Source: an uncultured Roseibium sp. (GTDB lineage Bacteria; Pseudomonadota; Alphaproteobacteria; Rhizobiales; Stappiaceae). Taken from it: a stretch of DNA of 64,000 nucleotides. Both the position numbers and the translations under genes were made by a program. Each line of letters opens with the position of its first letter. Position 1 is the first letter of the stretch. The notes beneath the pieces are model-generated. The model had not been told where the DNA came from. It did no database searches and saw nothing but the letters and a program-made list of their open reading frames with translations. Location of the stretch: the NCBI RefSeq assembly GCF_947494555.1, contig NZ_CANLVF010000002.1:868001-932000 (forward strand), in the 5' to 3' direction. Below are positions 16,452 to 26,412 of the stretch, piece by piece.

Positions 16452-17395
16452 CCAAACATGTTCCCCCTGTAGATCAGGTGACTGAATTCAGGTCCGATAT
16501 CCTGGCGGGTCTTCAAGCGCCTCGGAAAACCATCAGCAGCAAGTGGCTCTATGACGATGTCGGTTCGCATCTGTTTGAAGCCATTACGGAGCTGGATTCC
16601 TATTATCCAACACGTACCGAACTTGGCCTTCTGGAAAAGGAAGCACGCAATTTCGGGCGCCTTCCAGGGGCACGCGGCGCCATGGTGGAACTCGGCAGCG
16701 GATCAAGCCGCAAGACGAATCTGCTGCTCGATGCTTTTCCGGATCTGTCGGTCTATATGCCTGTCGACATCTCGGCCAATCATCTGAAAGACGCTGCCGA
16801 ACGTGTTCGGCGCGCCTACCCTTCCCTCGCCGTGATACCCGTTGCGGCCGATTTCACCCAACCTCTTGGCAAGCTTCCCTTGCTGCCCGAGTTGCCGGTT
16901 CTGGTCTTCTTTCCCGGTTCCACGATCGGAAATTTCGAAAAGGCGGACGCAATCGTTTTGTTGCGTTCCGTACAAGAGGCAATGCCGGGTGCCACGATGA
17001 TCGTCGGTGTCGATCGCCCGAAAGAAGAACACATTCTTCTTGAGGCCTACGATGACCCTGCCGGCGTGACCGCTGCCTTCAATCTCAATTTGTTGCAACG
17101 GATCAACCGCGATCTTGCAGGCACCTTCGATTTGGAACGTTTTGCCCATAGAGCCGTGTGGAACGCCCCGGAAAGCCGCATTGAAATGCATCTTGAAAGC
17201 CTTGCGGACCAATCCGTGCAGATCGGTGAAGCCGTGGTTTCCTTTCAGGAAGGCGAAACCATCCATACGGAGAACTCGCACAAATATGACGAGACCGCGT
17301 TTTCCGAGATAGCCAACAGGAGCGGCTGGCGGATCCTCGATGAACACCGTGATGCGAAGTCCTGGTTTTCTGTCTACGTCCTTCAGGCGGTCTGA
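16448..17395 (+). CDS. egtD: L-histidine N-alpha-methyltransferase EgtD
   Basis: A 315-residue SAM-dependent enzyme that trimethylates histidine to hercynine, the first step of ergothioneine synthesis. Motifs seen: KWLYDDVGSHLFEAITEL, the SAM loop VELGSGSSRKT (about residues 79-89), FFPGSTIGNF, and HTENSHKYD near the end, all as in EgtD. It overlaps egtB (ATGA), so the two are made together. Ergothioneine is a thiol antioxidant of the cytosol. Confidence 0.95.
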   Translation: MTKHVPPVDQVTEFRSDILAGLQAPRKTISSKWLYDDVGSHLFEAITELDSYYPTRTELGLLEKEARNFGRLPGARGAMVELGSGSSRKTNLLLDAFPDLSVYMPVDISANHLKDAAERVRRAYPSLAVIPVAADFTQPLGKLPLLPELPVLVFFPGSTIGNFEKADAIVLLRSVQEAMPGATMIVGVDRPKEEHILLEAYDDPAGVTAAFNLNLLQRINRDLAGTFDLERFAHRAVWNAPESRIEMHLESLADQSVQIGEAVVSFQEGETIHTENSHKYDETAFSEIANRSGWRILDEHRDAKSWFSVYVLQAV

Positions 17396-17412
17396 GCCGC
17401 GCTAGCCAAGAT

Positions 17413-17446
17413 TGCCCGGAATCGGCTGTCGTTCCGCTTCCGGGCA
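17413..17446. terminator. Bidirectional hairpin between egtD and the LysE gene
   Basis: TGCCCGGAA (17413-17421) pairs with TTCCGGGCA (17438-17446) across a 16-nt loop, in the 65-nt gap between converging genes. No long T-run, so confidence is moderate. Confidence 0.45.
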
Positions 17447-17460
17447 GATCCAATGCGTGA

Positions 17461-18087
17461 TCAGCGCTCTGCGATGGCAAGGCGGGCGGCCAGCACGACA
17501 AAGACGGTGCCCGCCAGGCGATTGAGCCAGACCTGAGCCTTTGCCGAGCGCCGGAGATAGCTTCCAAGCAAACCGCCTCCCAAAGCCACGCCTCCAAAAA
17601 CGAGAAGTGTTGCAACGATGAACAGAGCGCCCAGCACGAGGATCTGGAGCGGGACGGATCCTCGTGCCGGATCCGCGAATTGCGGCAGGAAAGCCAAAAA
17701 GAATATCGCGACCTTCGGATTGGTGACGTTCATCACGATGCCGCGCCGGTAAAGCGCCAGTCCCGTCAGGGCCGGTCCGTCGCCTTTCGGCAAATCCGCA
17801 CTGCCTGCCCTGAATGCCTGAAAAGCCAGATATAGGAGGTAACCGGCACCCACGATCTTCAGGACCGTGAACGCCAAGGCTGACGTTTCGAAGATCGCGG
17901 CAACACCGAACGCAACCGCAATCGTATGGACGACAAGCCCCGTGCAAAGGCCAAGTGAGACAAGCAGGCCGGCAAACCGGCCATGAAGCGCCGACTGTGT
18001 CAGAACAAAGATGTTGTCCGGCCCCGGCGAGAGGCCAAGCGCGACAGCGGCAACAAAGAATACACTCAGCACTTCAAGCGGTATCAC
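17461..18087 (-). CDS. LysE/RhtB-family exporter
   Basis: A 208-residue inner-membrane exporter with about six helices and the family signature GLSPGPDNIFV near residue 20, plus NVTNPKVAIFFLAFLPQF. These proteins export amino acids or related metabolites. I chose GTG 18087 because GGGGAGG stands seven bases upstream; a TTG at 18102 would lie inside that site. It converges on egtD. Its substrate is not readable from sequence. Confidence 0.9.
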   Translation of the reverse strand: MIPLEVLSVFFVAAVALGLSPGPDNIFVLTQSALHGRFAGLLVSLGLCTGLVVHTIAVAFGVAAIFETSALAFTVLKIVGAGYLLYLAFQAFRAGSADLPKGDGPALTGLALYRRGIVMNVTNPKVAIFFLAFLPQFADPARGSVPLQILVLGALFIVATLLVFGGVALGGGLLGSYLRRSAKAQVWLNRLAGTVFVVLAARLAIAER

Positions 18088-18453
18088 GGTACGCCTCCCC
18101 AAAGTCTTGGGGAGGTTTGACGATTGCGCTGAAAAAGATCAAGCCCACGACGGCGTTCAAAGGATCGACTCCAATGGATGCACACGAAGGACGCAATGCT
18201 GCTCATCAGGATATCCGGTCATGCCGGGGAGAAGCCGGGTTCGTTTTGGGAAACAGACAATGGCAGCACAATCCTGGCAACATGAAACCACAAATTCACC
18301 CGGTGACAACGTCTCAAACAACAAGGCCCAGGGCTCGTTTGAGAGGAGACTGTTTGAACTTCCGCGAGCGGCTGCGGCGGCCTTGAAAGCTGCGTCACCG
18401 AAACATTTGTTTCAGGGTTTGACAAGAGAAAAAACAAATGAAACAGTAAACAA
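18088..18453. other. Intergenic region between the LysE gene and the RpiR regulator
   Basis: A 366-nt gap with no convincing gene. Its 3' end carries AACAAATG/CATTTGTT repeats described separately. Confidence 0.5.
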
Positions 18454-18456
18454 ATG
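18400..18456. promoter_or_regulatory. Operator-like repeats before the RpiR regulator
   Basis: GAAACA-TT-TGTTTC at 18400-18413 is a perfect inverted repeat, and AACAAATGAAAC (about 18433-18444) and AACAAATG (about 18449-18456) follow directly before the start codon. Spacing suits autoregulation by the RpiR-type protein; this is inference. Confidence 0.45.
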
Positions 18457-19323
18457 GAAGCAAGTCCACAGCCAAAAATCCGCACGGCGATTTCAGGCAG
18501 CTATGCAGAGCTGAGTGAAACGCTGCGTGTTGCTGCGGACTATATAGCTGAAAATCAAGTGGAAATCGCAACAAGAAGTCTAAGATCCGTGGCGAGCGCG
18601 AGCGGCGTATCGCCTGCAAGCTACACAAGGCTTGCCAGAGCGCTCGGCTATTCAGATTACGAGGCGCTTCGGGAACAGGCGCGATATGAGCTCAGCGAAC
18701 GCGAGCAGGACAGTTTTCAGGACAAAGCCCGCCGCCTTCGCAGTGACGCGGATCAACCGTTGCTCCCGCGCCAGGTTGCGGCTTGCATCGACAACATCCA
18801 GGGCCTCGTCGCAGACATCGATCCGGCGACGCTTGAAACCGTGGTTGACCGGCTTGCCGCCTCTCGCAAGATCGTGCTCATAGGCGCGCTGGCTTCAGCT
18901 GGCTTCACGGATTACTTCGCCTACCTTGCCAAGTGGTTTGATGACCGCTGGCTGGTCGCCGGGCGGAACGGTACCACTCTTGGAAGTACGCTTGCCGCTC
19001 TTGGGGCGGATGACACCGTGCTGATCATCTCAAAGCATCCATATGCGCACCGGTCCGTCAGAGCGGCCAAACTTGCATCCGGTTGTGGTGCCAAGGTGGT
19101 CGTTCTGACCGATAGCCGGGCCTTTCCCGGTCTGCAATATGCCGACTTTCACTTTATACAACGCACTGAAAGTCCACACTTTTTTTCGTCTTACGCAGCC
19201 ACGCTTGTGCTCATAGAAACCATAACAGGCATGCTGGTTGCGCGAGCCGGGTCCGAAGCAGACGCAAGGATCCAGGAGGTCGACAAGTATAATCGCTTGC
19301 TCGATGAGTTTGAAAATGTCTAG
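18454..19323 (+). CDS. MurR/RpiR-family transcriptional regulator
   Basis: A 289-residue regulator. Residues about 15-90 form the RpiR helix-turn-helix (RSVASASGVSPASYTRLARALGYSDYEALR spans the recognition region), and residues about 125-255 are a SIS domain (IVLIGALASAGFTDYFA, DTVLIISKHPY) that usually binds a phosphosugar or related metabolite. It sits 53 nt upstream of a TAXI-type TRAP operon on the same strand and probably controls it. The ATG at 18454 lacks a strong ribosome site; the start fits the family N-terminus. Confidence 0.9.
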   Translation: MEASPQPKIRTAISGSYAELSETLRVAADYIAENQVEIATRSLRSVASASGVSPASYTRLARALGYSDYEALREQARYELSEREQDSFQDKARRLRSDADQPLLPRQVAACIDNIQGLVADIDPATLETVVDRLAASRKIVLIGALASAGFTDYFAYLAKWFDDRWLVAGRNGTTLGSTLAALGADDTVLIISKHPYAHRSVRAAKLASGCGAKVVVLTDSRAFPGLQYADFHFIQRTESPHFFSSYAATLVLIETITGMLVARAGSEADARIQEVDKYNRLLDEFENV

Positions 19324-19376
19324 GGTGTTGAACCACGCTTGACTTGAGAATTTTAACAAGAGGGAAGCCTAGTCAA

Positions 19377-20345
19377 ATGATGATGAAATTGAATCTTGCA
19401 GGTGCCGTCCTGGCATCCAGCATTGCACTTACCGGTGCAGCATCGGCTGAAGAATTCATCACGATTGGTACCGGTGGTGTCACAGGCGTCTACTACCCGA
19501 CAGGCGGCGCGATCTGCCGTCTGGTCAACAAGGGCCGGAAAGACCATGGCATCCGCTGCTCCGTCGAATCCACCGGTGGCTCGGTCTACAACATCAACAC
19601 CGTGCGCGAAGGCGAACTGGAATTCGGTGTTGCACAGTCCGACTGGCAGTATCACGCCTATAACGGCACTTCGAAATTCGAAGACAAGGGTGCGTTCGAA
19701 AACCTTCGCGCAGTCTTCTCTGTGCATCCGGAGCCGTTCACCGTCGTGGCACGCGCTGATTCCGGCATCGCGAACTTCGAGGATCTCAAAGGCAAAAGGG
19801 TCAATATCGGCAACCCAGGCTCCGGTCAGCGCGGAACGATGGAAGTCCTGATGGACGCCATGGGCTGGACCACCGGCGATTTCGCACAGGCCACCGAGCT
19901 CAAGGCAGCCGAACAGTCTGCAGCTCTTTGCGACAACCAGATCGACGCCATGGTCTACACCGTTGGCCATCCGTCCGGTTCGATCCAGGAAGCGACCACC
20001 GCTTGCGATTCCGTTCTGGTGAATGTCGGTGGTGACGCCGTCTCCAAGCTCGTCGGCGACAACAGCTACTACCGCACGGCGACCATTCCGGGCGGCATGT
20101 ACAGAGGCAACGATGGCGACACCAACACGTTCGGTGTGGGAGCGACCTTCATTACATCTGCAGACGTTGCTGACGACACGGTCTACACGCTGGTCAAGTC
20201 GGTCTTCGAGAACTTCGACGCGTTCAAGAAGCTGCATCCTGCATTTGCCAACCTGAAGCCGGAAGAAATGGTTGCTGACGGCCTGTCCGCACCGCTGCAT
20301 CCGGGCGCAGCCAAGTATTACAAAGAACAAGGCTGGATCAACTAA
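19377..20345 (+). CDS. TAXI-family TRAP substrate-binding protein
   Basis: A 322-residue periplasmic binding protein with a signal peptide (three Met codons at 19377-19385, cleavage near ASA-EEF). TAXI features: [24 protein letters not shown] at the mature N-terminus, [11 protein letters not shown], and [12 protein letters not shown]. It delivers substrate to the fused permease encoded next. Known TAXI ligands include glutamate and 2-oxoglutarate; the ligand here is unknown. The frame is open from a TTG at 19344, but the signal peptide fits a start at 19377. Confidence 0.93.
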   Translation: MMMKLNLAGAVLASSIALTGAASAEEFITIGTGGVTGVYYPTGGAICRLVNKGRKDHGIRCSVESTGGSVYNINTVREGELEFGVAQSDWQYHAYNGTSKFEDKGAFENLRAVFSVHPEPFTVVARADSGIANFEDLKGKRVNIGNPGSGQRGTMEVLMDAMGWTTGDFAQATELKAAEQSAALCDNQIDAMVYTVGHPSGSIQEATTACDSVLVNVGGDAVSKLVGDNSYYRTATIPGGMYRGNDGDTNTFGVGATFITSADVADDTVYTLVKSVFENFDAFKKLHPAFANLKPEEMVADGLSAPLHPGAAKYYKEQGWIN

Positions 20346-20360
20346 GCCACGATTTTTCAG

Positions 20361-20384
20361 GGTCCGGAGACATTTCTCCGGACC
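20361..20384 (+). terminator. Stem-loop between binding protein and permease genes
   Basis: GGTCCGGAG (20361-20369), loop ACATTT, CTCCGGACC (20376-20384). No strong T-run follows. Such intra-operon hairpins usually stabilise the upstream mRNA and reduce permease output, leaving more binding protein than permease. Confidence 0.55.
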
Positions 20385-20529
20385 CATCCTTTTGCGCCGG
20401 AAGAAGCCGTTTCAAAGGCTCAGGTGCACTCCAATTGCACGACATGTGATTTCAAGGGCCCCGAGGCCCTGAAGACCCGAAACCAGTGGGCAGCGGCTCG
20501 AGACAAGAGCCGAAAGATGGGGAACTTTC

Positions 20530-23157
20530 ATGGCGGACCAAAACCAAGCGAACAATCAGGACACGAAACGAGGTCTTTCCGAAGAAGAACTACAGGAACT
20601 GGTCGCCGCTTCTGATTCCGGATCCCGCAATCCGGCCGGCAGTGTGGGCTTGATGCTCGCGGCAGTCGCCTTTGCCTGGTCGGTCTTTCAGGTTCTGCTG
20701 GCCTCCCCCGTCGCCTATTACATCCTCCCGGGAGACCTGATCAACAACAGCCGCCAGTTTCACCTAGCGTTCGCAATGTTCCTGGCGTTCATGGCTTATC
20801 CGGCACTGCGAAGCAGTCCTCGCCACTACATTCCGATCCAGGACTGGATCCTCGCCCTCTTCGGTGCGTTCATCGCCCTATATGGCTTCTTCTTTTACGA
20901 CAAGATCGTCAACAACGGTGGTCTTGCCGATGACATGGACAAATGGTTTGCGCTAGCTGGCATCATTGTGCTTTTCGAGGCCGCGCGGCGAGCGCTTGGC
21001 CCGGCCATGGCCGCTGTCGCCACCGTTTTTCTTCTTTACGTATTCTTCGGCTCTTCGGAATGGGTTCCCGAGGTCATCCGCTGGAAGGGCGCTTCGCTGA
21101 AGAAAGCAATGAGCCACATGTGGATCACCTCTGAAGGTGTCTTCGGCATTGCGCTCGGTGTTTCAACCAAGTTCGTGTTTCTCTTCGTTCTCTTCGGTGC
21201 ACTGCTCGACAAGGCGGGTGCGGGAAACTACTTCATCCAGATGGCGTTCGGTGCGCTCGGTCACCTGAAGGGCGGCCCTGCGAAAGCCGCCGTCGTCGGT
21301 TCTGCCGCGACCGGCCTGATTTCCGGCTCCTCGATCGCCAACGTTGTCACCACCGGTACGTTCACCATTCCCTTGATGAAACGCGTCGGCTTTTCATCCG
21401 AACAAGCCGGGTCGGTTGAAGTCGCGTCATCCGTCAACGGACAAATCATGCCGCCCGTCATGGGCGCCGCGGCCTTTCTGATGGTCGAATATGTTGGCAT
21501 TTCCTATGTCGACGTGATTACGCACGCCTTCCTGCCGGCCGTGATTTCGTACATCGCGCTGGTCTATATCGTGCACCTTGAAGCTGTGAAGCGGAACATG
21601 CCCACTATCGGGCACAAAACCGTTTCAACGCTGCGCACCGTGCTTGGCATGTTCTTCTTCTTTGCCGGTTTCGCCGCGCTTTGTTACGGCGTGAAGTTCC
21701 CGGTCGGCTGGATCGTTGCAGCCGTTCCTGAAGGCGCGAGCTGGATCCTGGCCGTCCTCGTCTTCGTCGCTTACCTGGCTCTCTTGAAGCTTGCGGCAAC
21801 CGTCGACGACCTGCATCCCGACGATCCGAATGAAACTGAAATCACTCTTCCTGAGATTTCGGAAATCTACAAAGCGGGCCTCTACTATCTGCTGCCGATT
21901 GTCGTGCTCGTCTATTTCCTCATGATCGAACAGAAGTCTCCGGGTCTTTCCGCTTTCTGGGCGACCGCGCTTCTTTTCGTCATTCTTCTGACCCAACGGC
22001 CGATCAAAGCGATCTTCCGCGGCGAAAGCGAAACCTTCAATGAGCTGAAGGAAGGCGTCAACGACCTTGTCCACGGCATGATCGACGGCGCGCGCAACAT
22101 GATCGGTATTGGCCTGGCGACCGCAACCGCCGGCATCATCGTCGGCACCGTCACGCTGACAGGTATCGGGCAGGTGATGGCCGACCTGGTTGAATTCGTG
22201 TCGGGCGGCAACCTTGTCCTGATGCTGATGTTCGTCGGCCTGCTGTCGCTAGTGCTTGGCATGGGGCTGCCGACAACGGCGAACTACATCGTGGTGTCAT
22301 CGCTGATGGCAGGTGTCGTGGTTGAGTTGGGCGCCCAGTCCGGCCTGATCGTGCCCCTCATCGCGGTTCACCTATTTGTCTTCTATTTCGGGATAATGGC
22401 GGATGTCACACCACCGGTCGGATTGGCGTCCTTTGCCGCCGCGGCCGTGTCCGGCGGCGATGCGATACGAACCGGGTTCACGGCCTTCTTCTATTCGCTG
22501 CGAACGATCGCCCTCCCCTTCATGTTCATCTTCAACACGGACCTGCTTCTCATCGATGTCGGCTGGCTTCAGGGGACGCTTGTCTTCTTCGTGGCGACGA
22601 TAGCGATCCTCGTCTTTACCGCGGGCACGATGGGCTATTTCGTCACGAAAAGCCGGATCTATGAAAGCGTCGCGCTGGTGCTGATTGCATTCATCCTGTT
22701 CCGGCCAGATTTCTTCATGAACCGGATCCAGCCTCCGTTCGAGCAGATTGAGCCGTCACAGTTCGTACAGGCCGTCGGAAACGCGCCTGCGGGTCAGGAG
22801 ATCCGGGTCACGGTAAGCGGGCCCGATTTCGACACAGGAAACACCACCGAAAAGACAATCGTGGTGAAACCCGGTTCAGAAACCGGCGGTGAAGCCAGGC
22901 TCGAGGCTCTCGGCCTAACTGTATTCGATGAGGATGGCGTTCTGAAAATCGACGAACCGTTCCCCGGTACTGCATATTTCGAGGAACTCGGAGATTTCGA
23001 TTTTTATGCCGACAACCCTGTTGTTGCAAAGACAGCTCAAATCGAGGTCGAGCAACTTCCCAAGGAGCTTATCTATATCCCCGGCCTTCTGCTTCTTGTG
23101 GTGGTCTATCTGATCCAGCGCGCACGCGCTGGTCGCGAGAAAGGAGTGACGGCATGA
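20530..23157 (+). CDS. Fused TRAP permease (4TM/12TM, TAXI type) with C-terminal domain
   Basis: An 875-residue membrane protein combining a DctQ-like part (helices between about residues 35 and 150) with a DctM-like part (about 160-700). Core motifs are GLISGSSIANVVTTGTFTIPLMKRVGF and GMGLPTTANYIVVSSLMA. A non-membrane extension follows (about 725-845, of the DUF3394 type), then one last helix (PGLLLLVVVYLI). It forms the Na+- or H+-coupled channel for the TAXI protein upstream. The start has GGGGA upstream. The stop overlaps the universal stress gene (ATGA). Confidence 0.93.
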   Translation: MADQNQANNQDTKRGLSEEELQELVAASDSGSRNPAGSVGLMLAAVAFAWSVFQVLLASPVAYYILPGDLINNSRQFHLAFAMFLAFMAYPALRSSPRHYIPIQDWILALFGAFIALYGFFFYDKIVNNGGLADDMDKWFALAGIIVLFEAARRALGPAMAAVATVFLLYVFFGSSEWVPEVIRWKGASLKKAMSHMWITSEGVFGIALGVSTKFVFLFVLFGALLDKAGAGNYFIQMAFGALGHLKGGPAKAAVVGSAATGLISGSSIANVVTTGTFTIPLMKRVGFSSEQAGSVEVASSVNGQIMPPVMGAAAFLMVEYVGISYVDVITHAFLPAVISYIALVYIVHLEAVKRNMPTIGHKTVSTLRTVLGMFFFFAGFAALCYGVKFPVGWIVAAVPEGASWILAVLVFVAYLALLKLAATVDDLHPDDPNETEITLPEISEIYKAGLYYLLPIVVLVYFLMIEQKSPGLSAFWATALLFVILLTQRPIKAIFRGESETFNELKEGVNDLVHGMIDGARNMIGIGLATATAGIIVGTVTLTGIGQVMADLVEFVSGGNLVLMLMFVGLLSLVLGMGLPTTANYIVVSSLMAGVVVELGAQSGLIVPLIAVHLFVFYFGIMADVTPPVGLASFAAAAVSGGDAIRTGFTAFFYSLRTIALPFMFIFNTDLLLIDVGWLQGTLVFFVATIAILVFTAGTMGYFVTKSRIYESVALVLIAFILFRPDFFMNRIQPPFEQIEPSQFVQAVGNAPAGQEIRVTVSGPDFDTGNTTEKTIVVKPGSETGGEARLEALGLTVFDEDGVLKIDEPFPGTAYFEELGDFDFYADNPVVAKTAQIEVEQLPKELIYIPGLLLLVVVYLIQRARAGREKGVTA

Positions 23158-23588
23158 CGGTCAAATCTGTGTTGTGTGCGGTCGACGTTTCCCACGAGGA
23201 CGATATCCGGGTTCTCGAGACCGGCGACAAGATCGCGCGCCTCGACGGCGCGCAGCTCGATGTCATAACCGTGGTTCCAAACTATGGCGTGACGCTTGTG
23301 AACTCGTATTTCGACGAGAATTTTCAGGGCGAAATGGTGTCGAAAACCAAGGAAGCCTTGACAGATCTTGTCAGCAAAGTGCTCGGTGAAGAGCGCAACA
23401 AGGACGTCCGCCACGTCGTCGCGGCGGGCTCGATCTACGAGGAAATTCTGCAGGCCGCCAAACAGGCCGGATCTGACCTGATCGTCATAGGTGCGCACAA
23501 GCCCGATCTCAAAGAGTTTCTGCTCGGCCCAAACGCTGCCCGTGTCGCGAGACACTCGGAATGTTCTGTATACATCGTCCGCGACTGA
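23154..23588 (+). CDS. Universal stress protein (UspA family)
   Basis: A 144-residue cytosolic protein with the Usp fold: strand start SVLCAVDVS, DLIVIGAHKPDLKEFLLGPNAARVARHSECSVYIVRD at the C-terminus, where G-x2-G-x9-G-[ST] normally binds ATP (here GAHK...GPNAARVARHSE). Its ATG overlaps the permease stop, so it is produced with the transporter. In ectoine TRAP systems an adjacent Usp (TeaD) tunes transport through ATP binding; a similar role is likely here. Confidence 0.92.
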   Translation: MTVKSVLCAVDVSHEDDIRVLETGDKIARLDGAQLDVITVVPNYGVTLVNSYFDENFQGEMVSKTKEALTDLVSKVLGEERNKDVRHVVAAGSIYEEILQAAKQAGSDLIVIGAHKPDLKEFLLGPNAARVARHSECSVYIVRD

Positions 23589-23955
23589 CACCGGTCATCA
23601 GACGACGGGGCTCAAATGGCAGAAAAACTTTCCTGAACCGGCGGACTCCCGTGTATCACGGCAGTCCGTCGGCAAACGCCCCGGTGCATCCAGATGACCG
23701 CGCTCAAGTAACTGACAATAAAGGGAATACCCGGTCGCTGCGATGTAAGCAGAACATGCCCGCATGACAGCATTCGATGCACTTCCCAGCAATTCTTAAA
23801 ATGTAAATTGAATTGAATTTAGCGAATCAGGCTATGTTTTTTTCAGCTGATCGCTGAATAACCATAACATTTGCAGCGACAAAACAGACAATACGCAACA
23901 CTTCTCAACCACAAGAGAAGCAATTTGTTTACCGCAACCGGGGTATTCTTACTCC
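23589..23955. other. Intergenic region, nothing recognised
   Basis: A 367-nt gap before the GGDEF/EAL gene, AT-rich in its second half. I see no gene, tRNA or strong terminator; a weak TCAGC/GCTGA hairpin lies near 23848-23862. Confidence 0.5.
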
Positions 23956-26385
23956 ATGCTGAGACTGATTAGGACATCAACGCAGCGGAAGTTTCTCGCA
24001 ATCATGTTTGCGGCCCTGATCGCCGTGAACGGACCCTTGCTCATCACCTTTTTCATTGTCACGAAAGACACGCTGGAGGGTGAGATGCTCGCCAAGAAGC
24101 GTGTTTTTCTGGATGCAAACAGCAAGGCCCTCAGCAAGGTGCTCTGGGATTTCGACTACGAAAACCTGAGAAAGTGGGCCGGCGCGATCGCAAACGACCG
24201 CGACATCTTCAGCATCGAAATCCTGGATGACAATGGCATTAGCCTCACGCGCGTTACCAATAGCGAGAGTGAACATACGGTCCCAGGAAACGATGAAGCG
24301 TTTTTTTCCAAGGAAATCACGCATTCGGTCGATGGTGCCGAGCACATAGTCGGCACGCTGCGCATCAGGTTCATGTCCGATCACATCAGCAACGCGGCGA
24401 TACGGGAGGTCGGCAAATCGGCAATCCTGTTCATCGTGTCAACGATCTCGGTTCTCGTCGCAGCGCTGATCGCCAACCGTTTCATGATCTCCCGGCCTCT
24501 GACGCGCCTGAATGCCGCCATTGAAGCCACTCACCGTTCGGGAACGCGAAAGAAGGTCGACTGGACGTCTTCAGATGAACTGGGCCGGGTAACGAACGCG
24601 TTCAACGAGATGCAGGAAAGTCTGGACCAGGACGAAGCGCAGCTCATCAAGGCAAACAAGCGGCTGGCATTTCTCTATAACAACACGCCGGTCATGCTCT
24701 ATTCGATCGACAGCAAAGACCGGATCATCAAGGTTTCGGACTATTGGCTTCATGCGACCGGTTACAGCCGCAAACAGGTCATCGGACGGAAGTTCTGCGA
24801 GTTCATCCACGAGGAGTTCAAGGATGACTATCTGACGAACCGCGGAATGCTCTCGGTGGGAAAAAACGAGACGCTCGAGGTCACATCCGTGTTTCAAAAG
24901 GCGGACGGATCACGCCTCGATGTCTTGATAACCGAAACCAAGGACTTCGACGACAGTTCGGGCGGCCGGCGCTCGCTTTCGGTCATGACGGACATCAGCA
25001 AGCTGAAGGCAGCGGAGGCCAAGATCCTGCGGCAGGCTCGTACGGACTTCCTGACAGGCCTTTTGAATCGGGAAGGCTTTGCAGACCGCTTGAACGCAGC
25101 AATCGAAAACACCGACGGCGAAGCCGATATTGCAGTGCTGTTTTTCGATCTCGATCGTTTCAAGTGGGTCAACGACAACCTGGGACACTTTGCAGGTGAC
25201 CGCGTCTTGCAATCCGTGACCCGGGAAGTGGCGCAACTGCTCGACGAAGGCGACAGTTTTGGCCGGTTCGGCGGCGATGAATTCGCAATCATGCTGTCGT
25301 GCGAATCCACCAAAAAACGCGCTGTCGAACTCGCAACGAAGATCAACCGGACCCTCAACCGGCCGATCGACCTCGGCGGCCGAACCCTGCAGATCTCCGC
25401 CAGCGTCGGTATCTCTTTCTACCCGGAGAACGCAAAAAGTGCCGAAGAGCTGCTGAAGGCATCCGATGTCGCGATGTACCGGCAGAAGAACAGCGGGCGC
25501 AACGGGTTTTGCGTTTTCAACGAACAGTTCGGCAAGGAAGCAGCGCAGCAGCTTGAAGTGAAAGAGATCATTTCCGAAGCGCTGAAGAATGACTGGTTCG
25601 AGTTGCACTTCCAGCCCATCGTCAATCTGAAGAGCGGAGCACCCGTCGGCTTTGAAGGATTGTTGCGGCTCGTTCATCCCGAAAGGGGTGTCCTTCCCCC
25701 GCTTGAGTATATTCGCGCGGCGGAACAAACCGGCGGTATCCTGGAAATCGGGGACCTCGTCCTCGAACTGGGGCTTCAAGCTCTGGAACGCCTGCAATCA
25801 GACAGCCGGTGGCGGTCGAACTACGTTGCGCTCAATTTTTCTGCCGCACAGTTTCTTCCCGACTTGCCAGCGAAGCTCGACGGTAAACTCTCGGCACATT
25901 CCATTCGCCCTGGTCAACTGGTGCTTGAGATCACGGAAACGACGCTCATGCAAAACAGCATGGGATTGGACGGTCTCATCGAAGATATCCGGCAACTGGG
26001 CTGCGCATTTGCCCTTGACGATTTTGGCACCGGCTTCTCGTCCTTGAGCTACATGAACCGTTTCCCGGTCGACATCGTGAAGATCGACAGATCGTTTATC
26101 AACGGGCTTGACGCAGGCAACGGCAGCGAACGCTCCCTGAAGAATTCCGCGCTGATTGAGGCGATTGTCGGGCTGGCGCGAAAGCTGAACCTGAGTGTCA
26201 TCGCTGAAGGTATTGAAAGCCAGCGGCAGCTCGAGTGTCTTATCGATCTGGGCGTTGAGACGGGCCAAGGCTTCCTGTTCGGGAAAGCGGCTCCCCTGGA
26301 CGTTCTGCTTTCGAGTGAGAGCGGCGCACAAGTCGAGACATCGACGTTGCCGGACGTTGAATACAAAAACACCGGATTTGGTTAG
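23956..26385 (+). CDS. Membrane GGDEF-EAL protein with HAMP and PAS domains
   Basis: An 809-residue c-di-GMP enzyme. A first helix (about 15-40) is followed by a periplasmic sensor part (40-150), a second helix (155-180), HAMP (about 180-235), PAS (about 235-355), GGDEF (about 365-530) and EAL (about 545-795). The GGDEF site is intact (RFGGDEFAIML, near residue 437). The EAL domain keeps FEGLLRL, NFSAAQF, LEITETTL, DDFGTGFSSLSY, VKIDRSF and AEGIES, so both synthesis and breakdown are possible. A Tat-exported binding protein gene follows after 27 nt and may feed the periplasmic sensor. Output probably affects motility or the polysaccharide locus to the right, but this is inference. Confidence 0.93.
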   Translation: MLRLIRTSTQRKFLAIMFAALIAVNGPLLITFFIVTKDTLEGEMLAKKRVFLDANSKALSKVLWDFDYENLRKWAGAIANDRDIFSIEILDDNGISLTRVTNSESEHTVPGNDEAFFSKEITHSVDGAEHIVGTLRIRFMSDHISNAAIREVGKSAILFIVSTISVLVAALIANRFMISRPLTRLNAAIEATHRSGTRKKVDWTSSDELGRVTNAFNEMQESLDQDEAQLIKANKRLAFLYNNTPVMLYSIDSKDRIIKVSDYWLHATGYSRKQVIGRKFCEFIHEEFKDDYLTNRGMLSVGKNETLEVTSVFQKADGSRLDVLITETKDFDDSSGGRRSLSVMTDISKLKAAEAKILRQARTDFLTGLLNREGFADRLNAAIENTDGEADIAVLFFDLDRFKWVNDNLGHFAGDRVLQSVTREVAQLLDEGDSFGRFGGDEFAIMLSCESTKKRAVELATKINRTLNRPIDLGGRTLQISASVGISFYPENAKSAEELLKASDVAMYRQKNSGRNGFCVFNEQFGKEAAQQLEVKEIISEALKNDWFELHFQPIVNLKSGAPVGFEGLLRLVHPERGVLPPLEYIRAAEQTGGILEIGDLVLELGLQALERLQSDSRWRSNYVALNFSAAQFLPDLPAKLDGKLSAHSIRPGQLVLEITETTLMQNSMGLDGLIEDIRQLGCAFALDDFGTGFSSLSYMNRFPVDIVKIDRSFINGLDAGNGSERSLKNSALIEAIVGLARKLNLSVIAEGIESQRQLECLIDLGVETGQGFLFGKAAPLDVLLSSESGAQVETSTLPDVEYKNTGFG

Positions 26386-26412
26386 GACAACCAGAAGAAC
26401 GAGGGTCAACCG

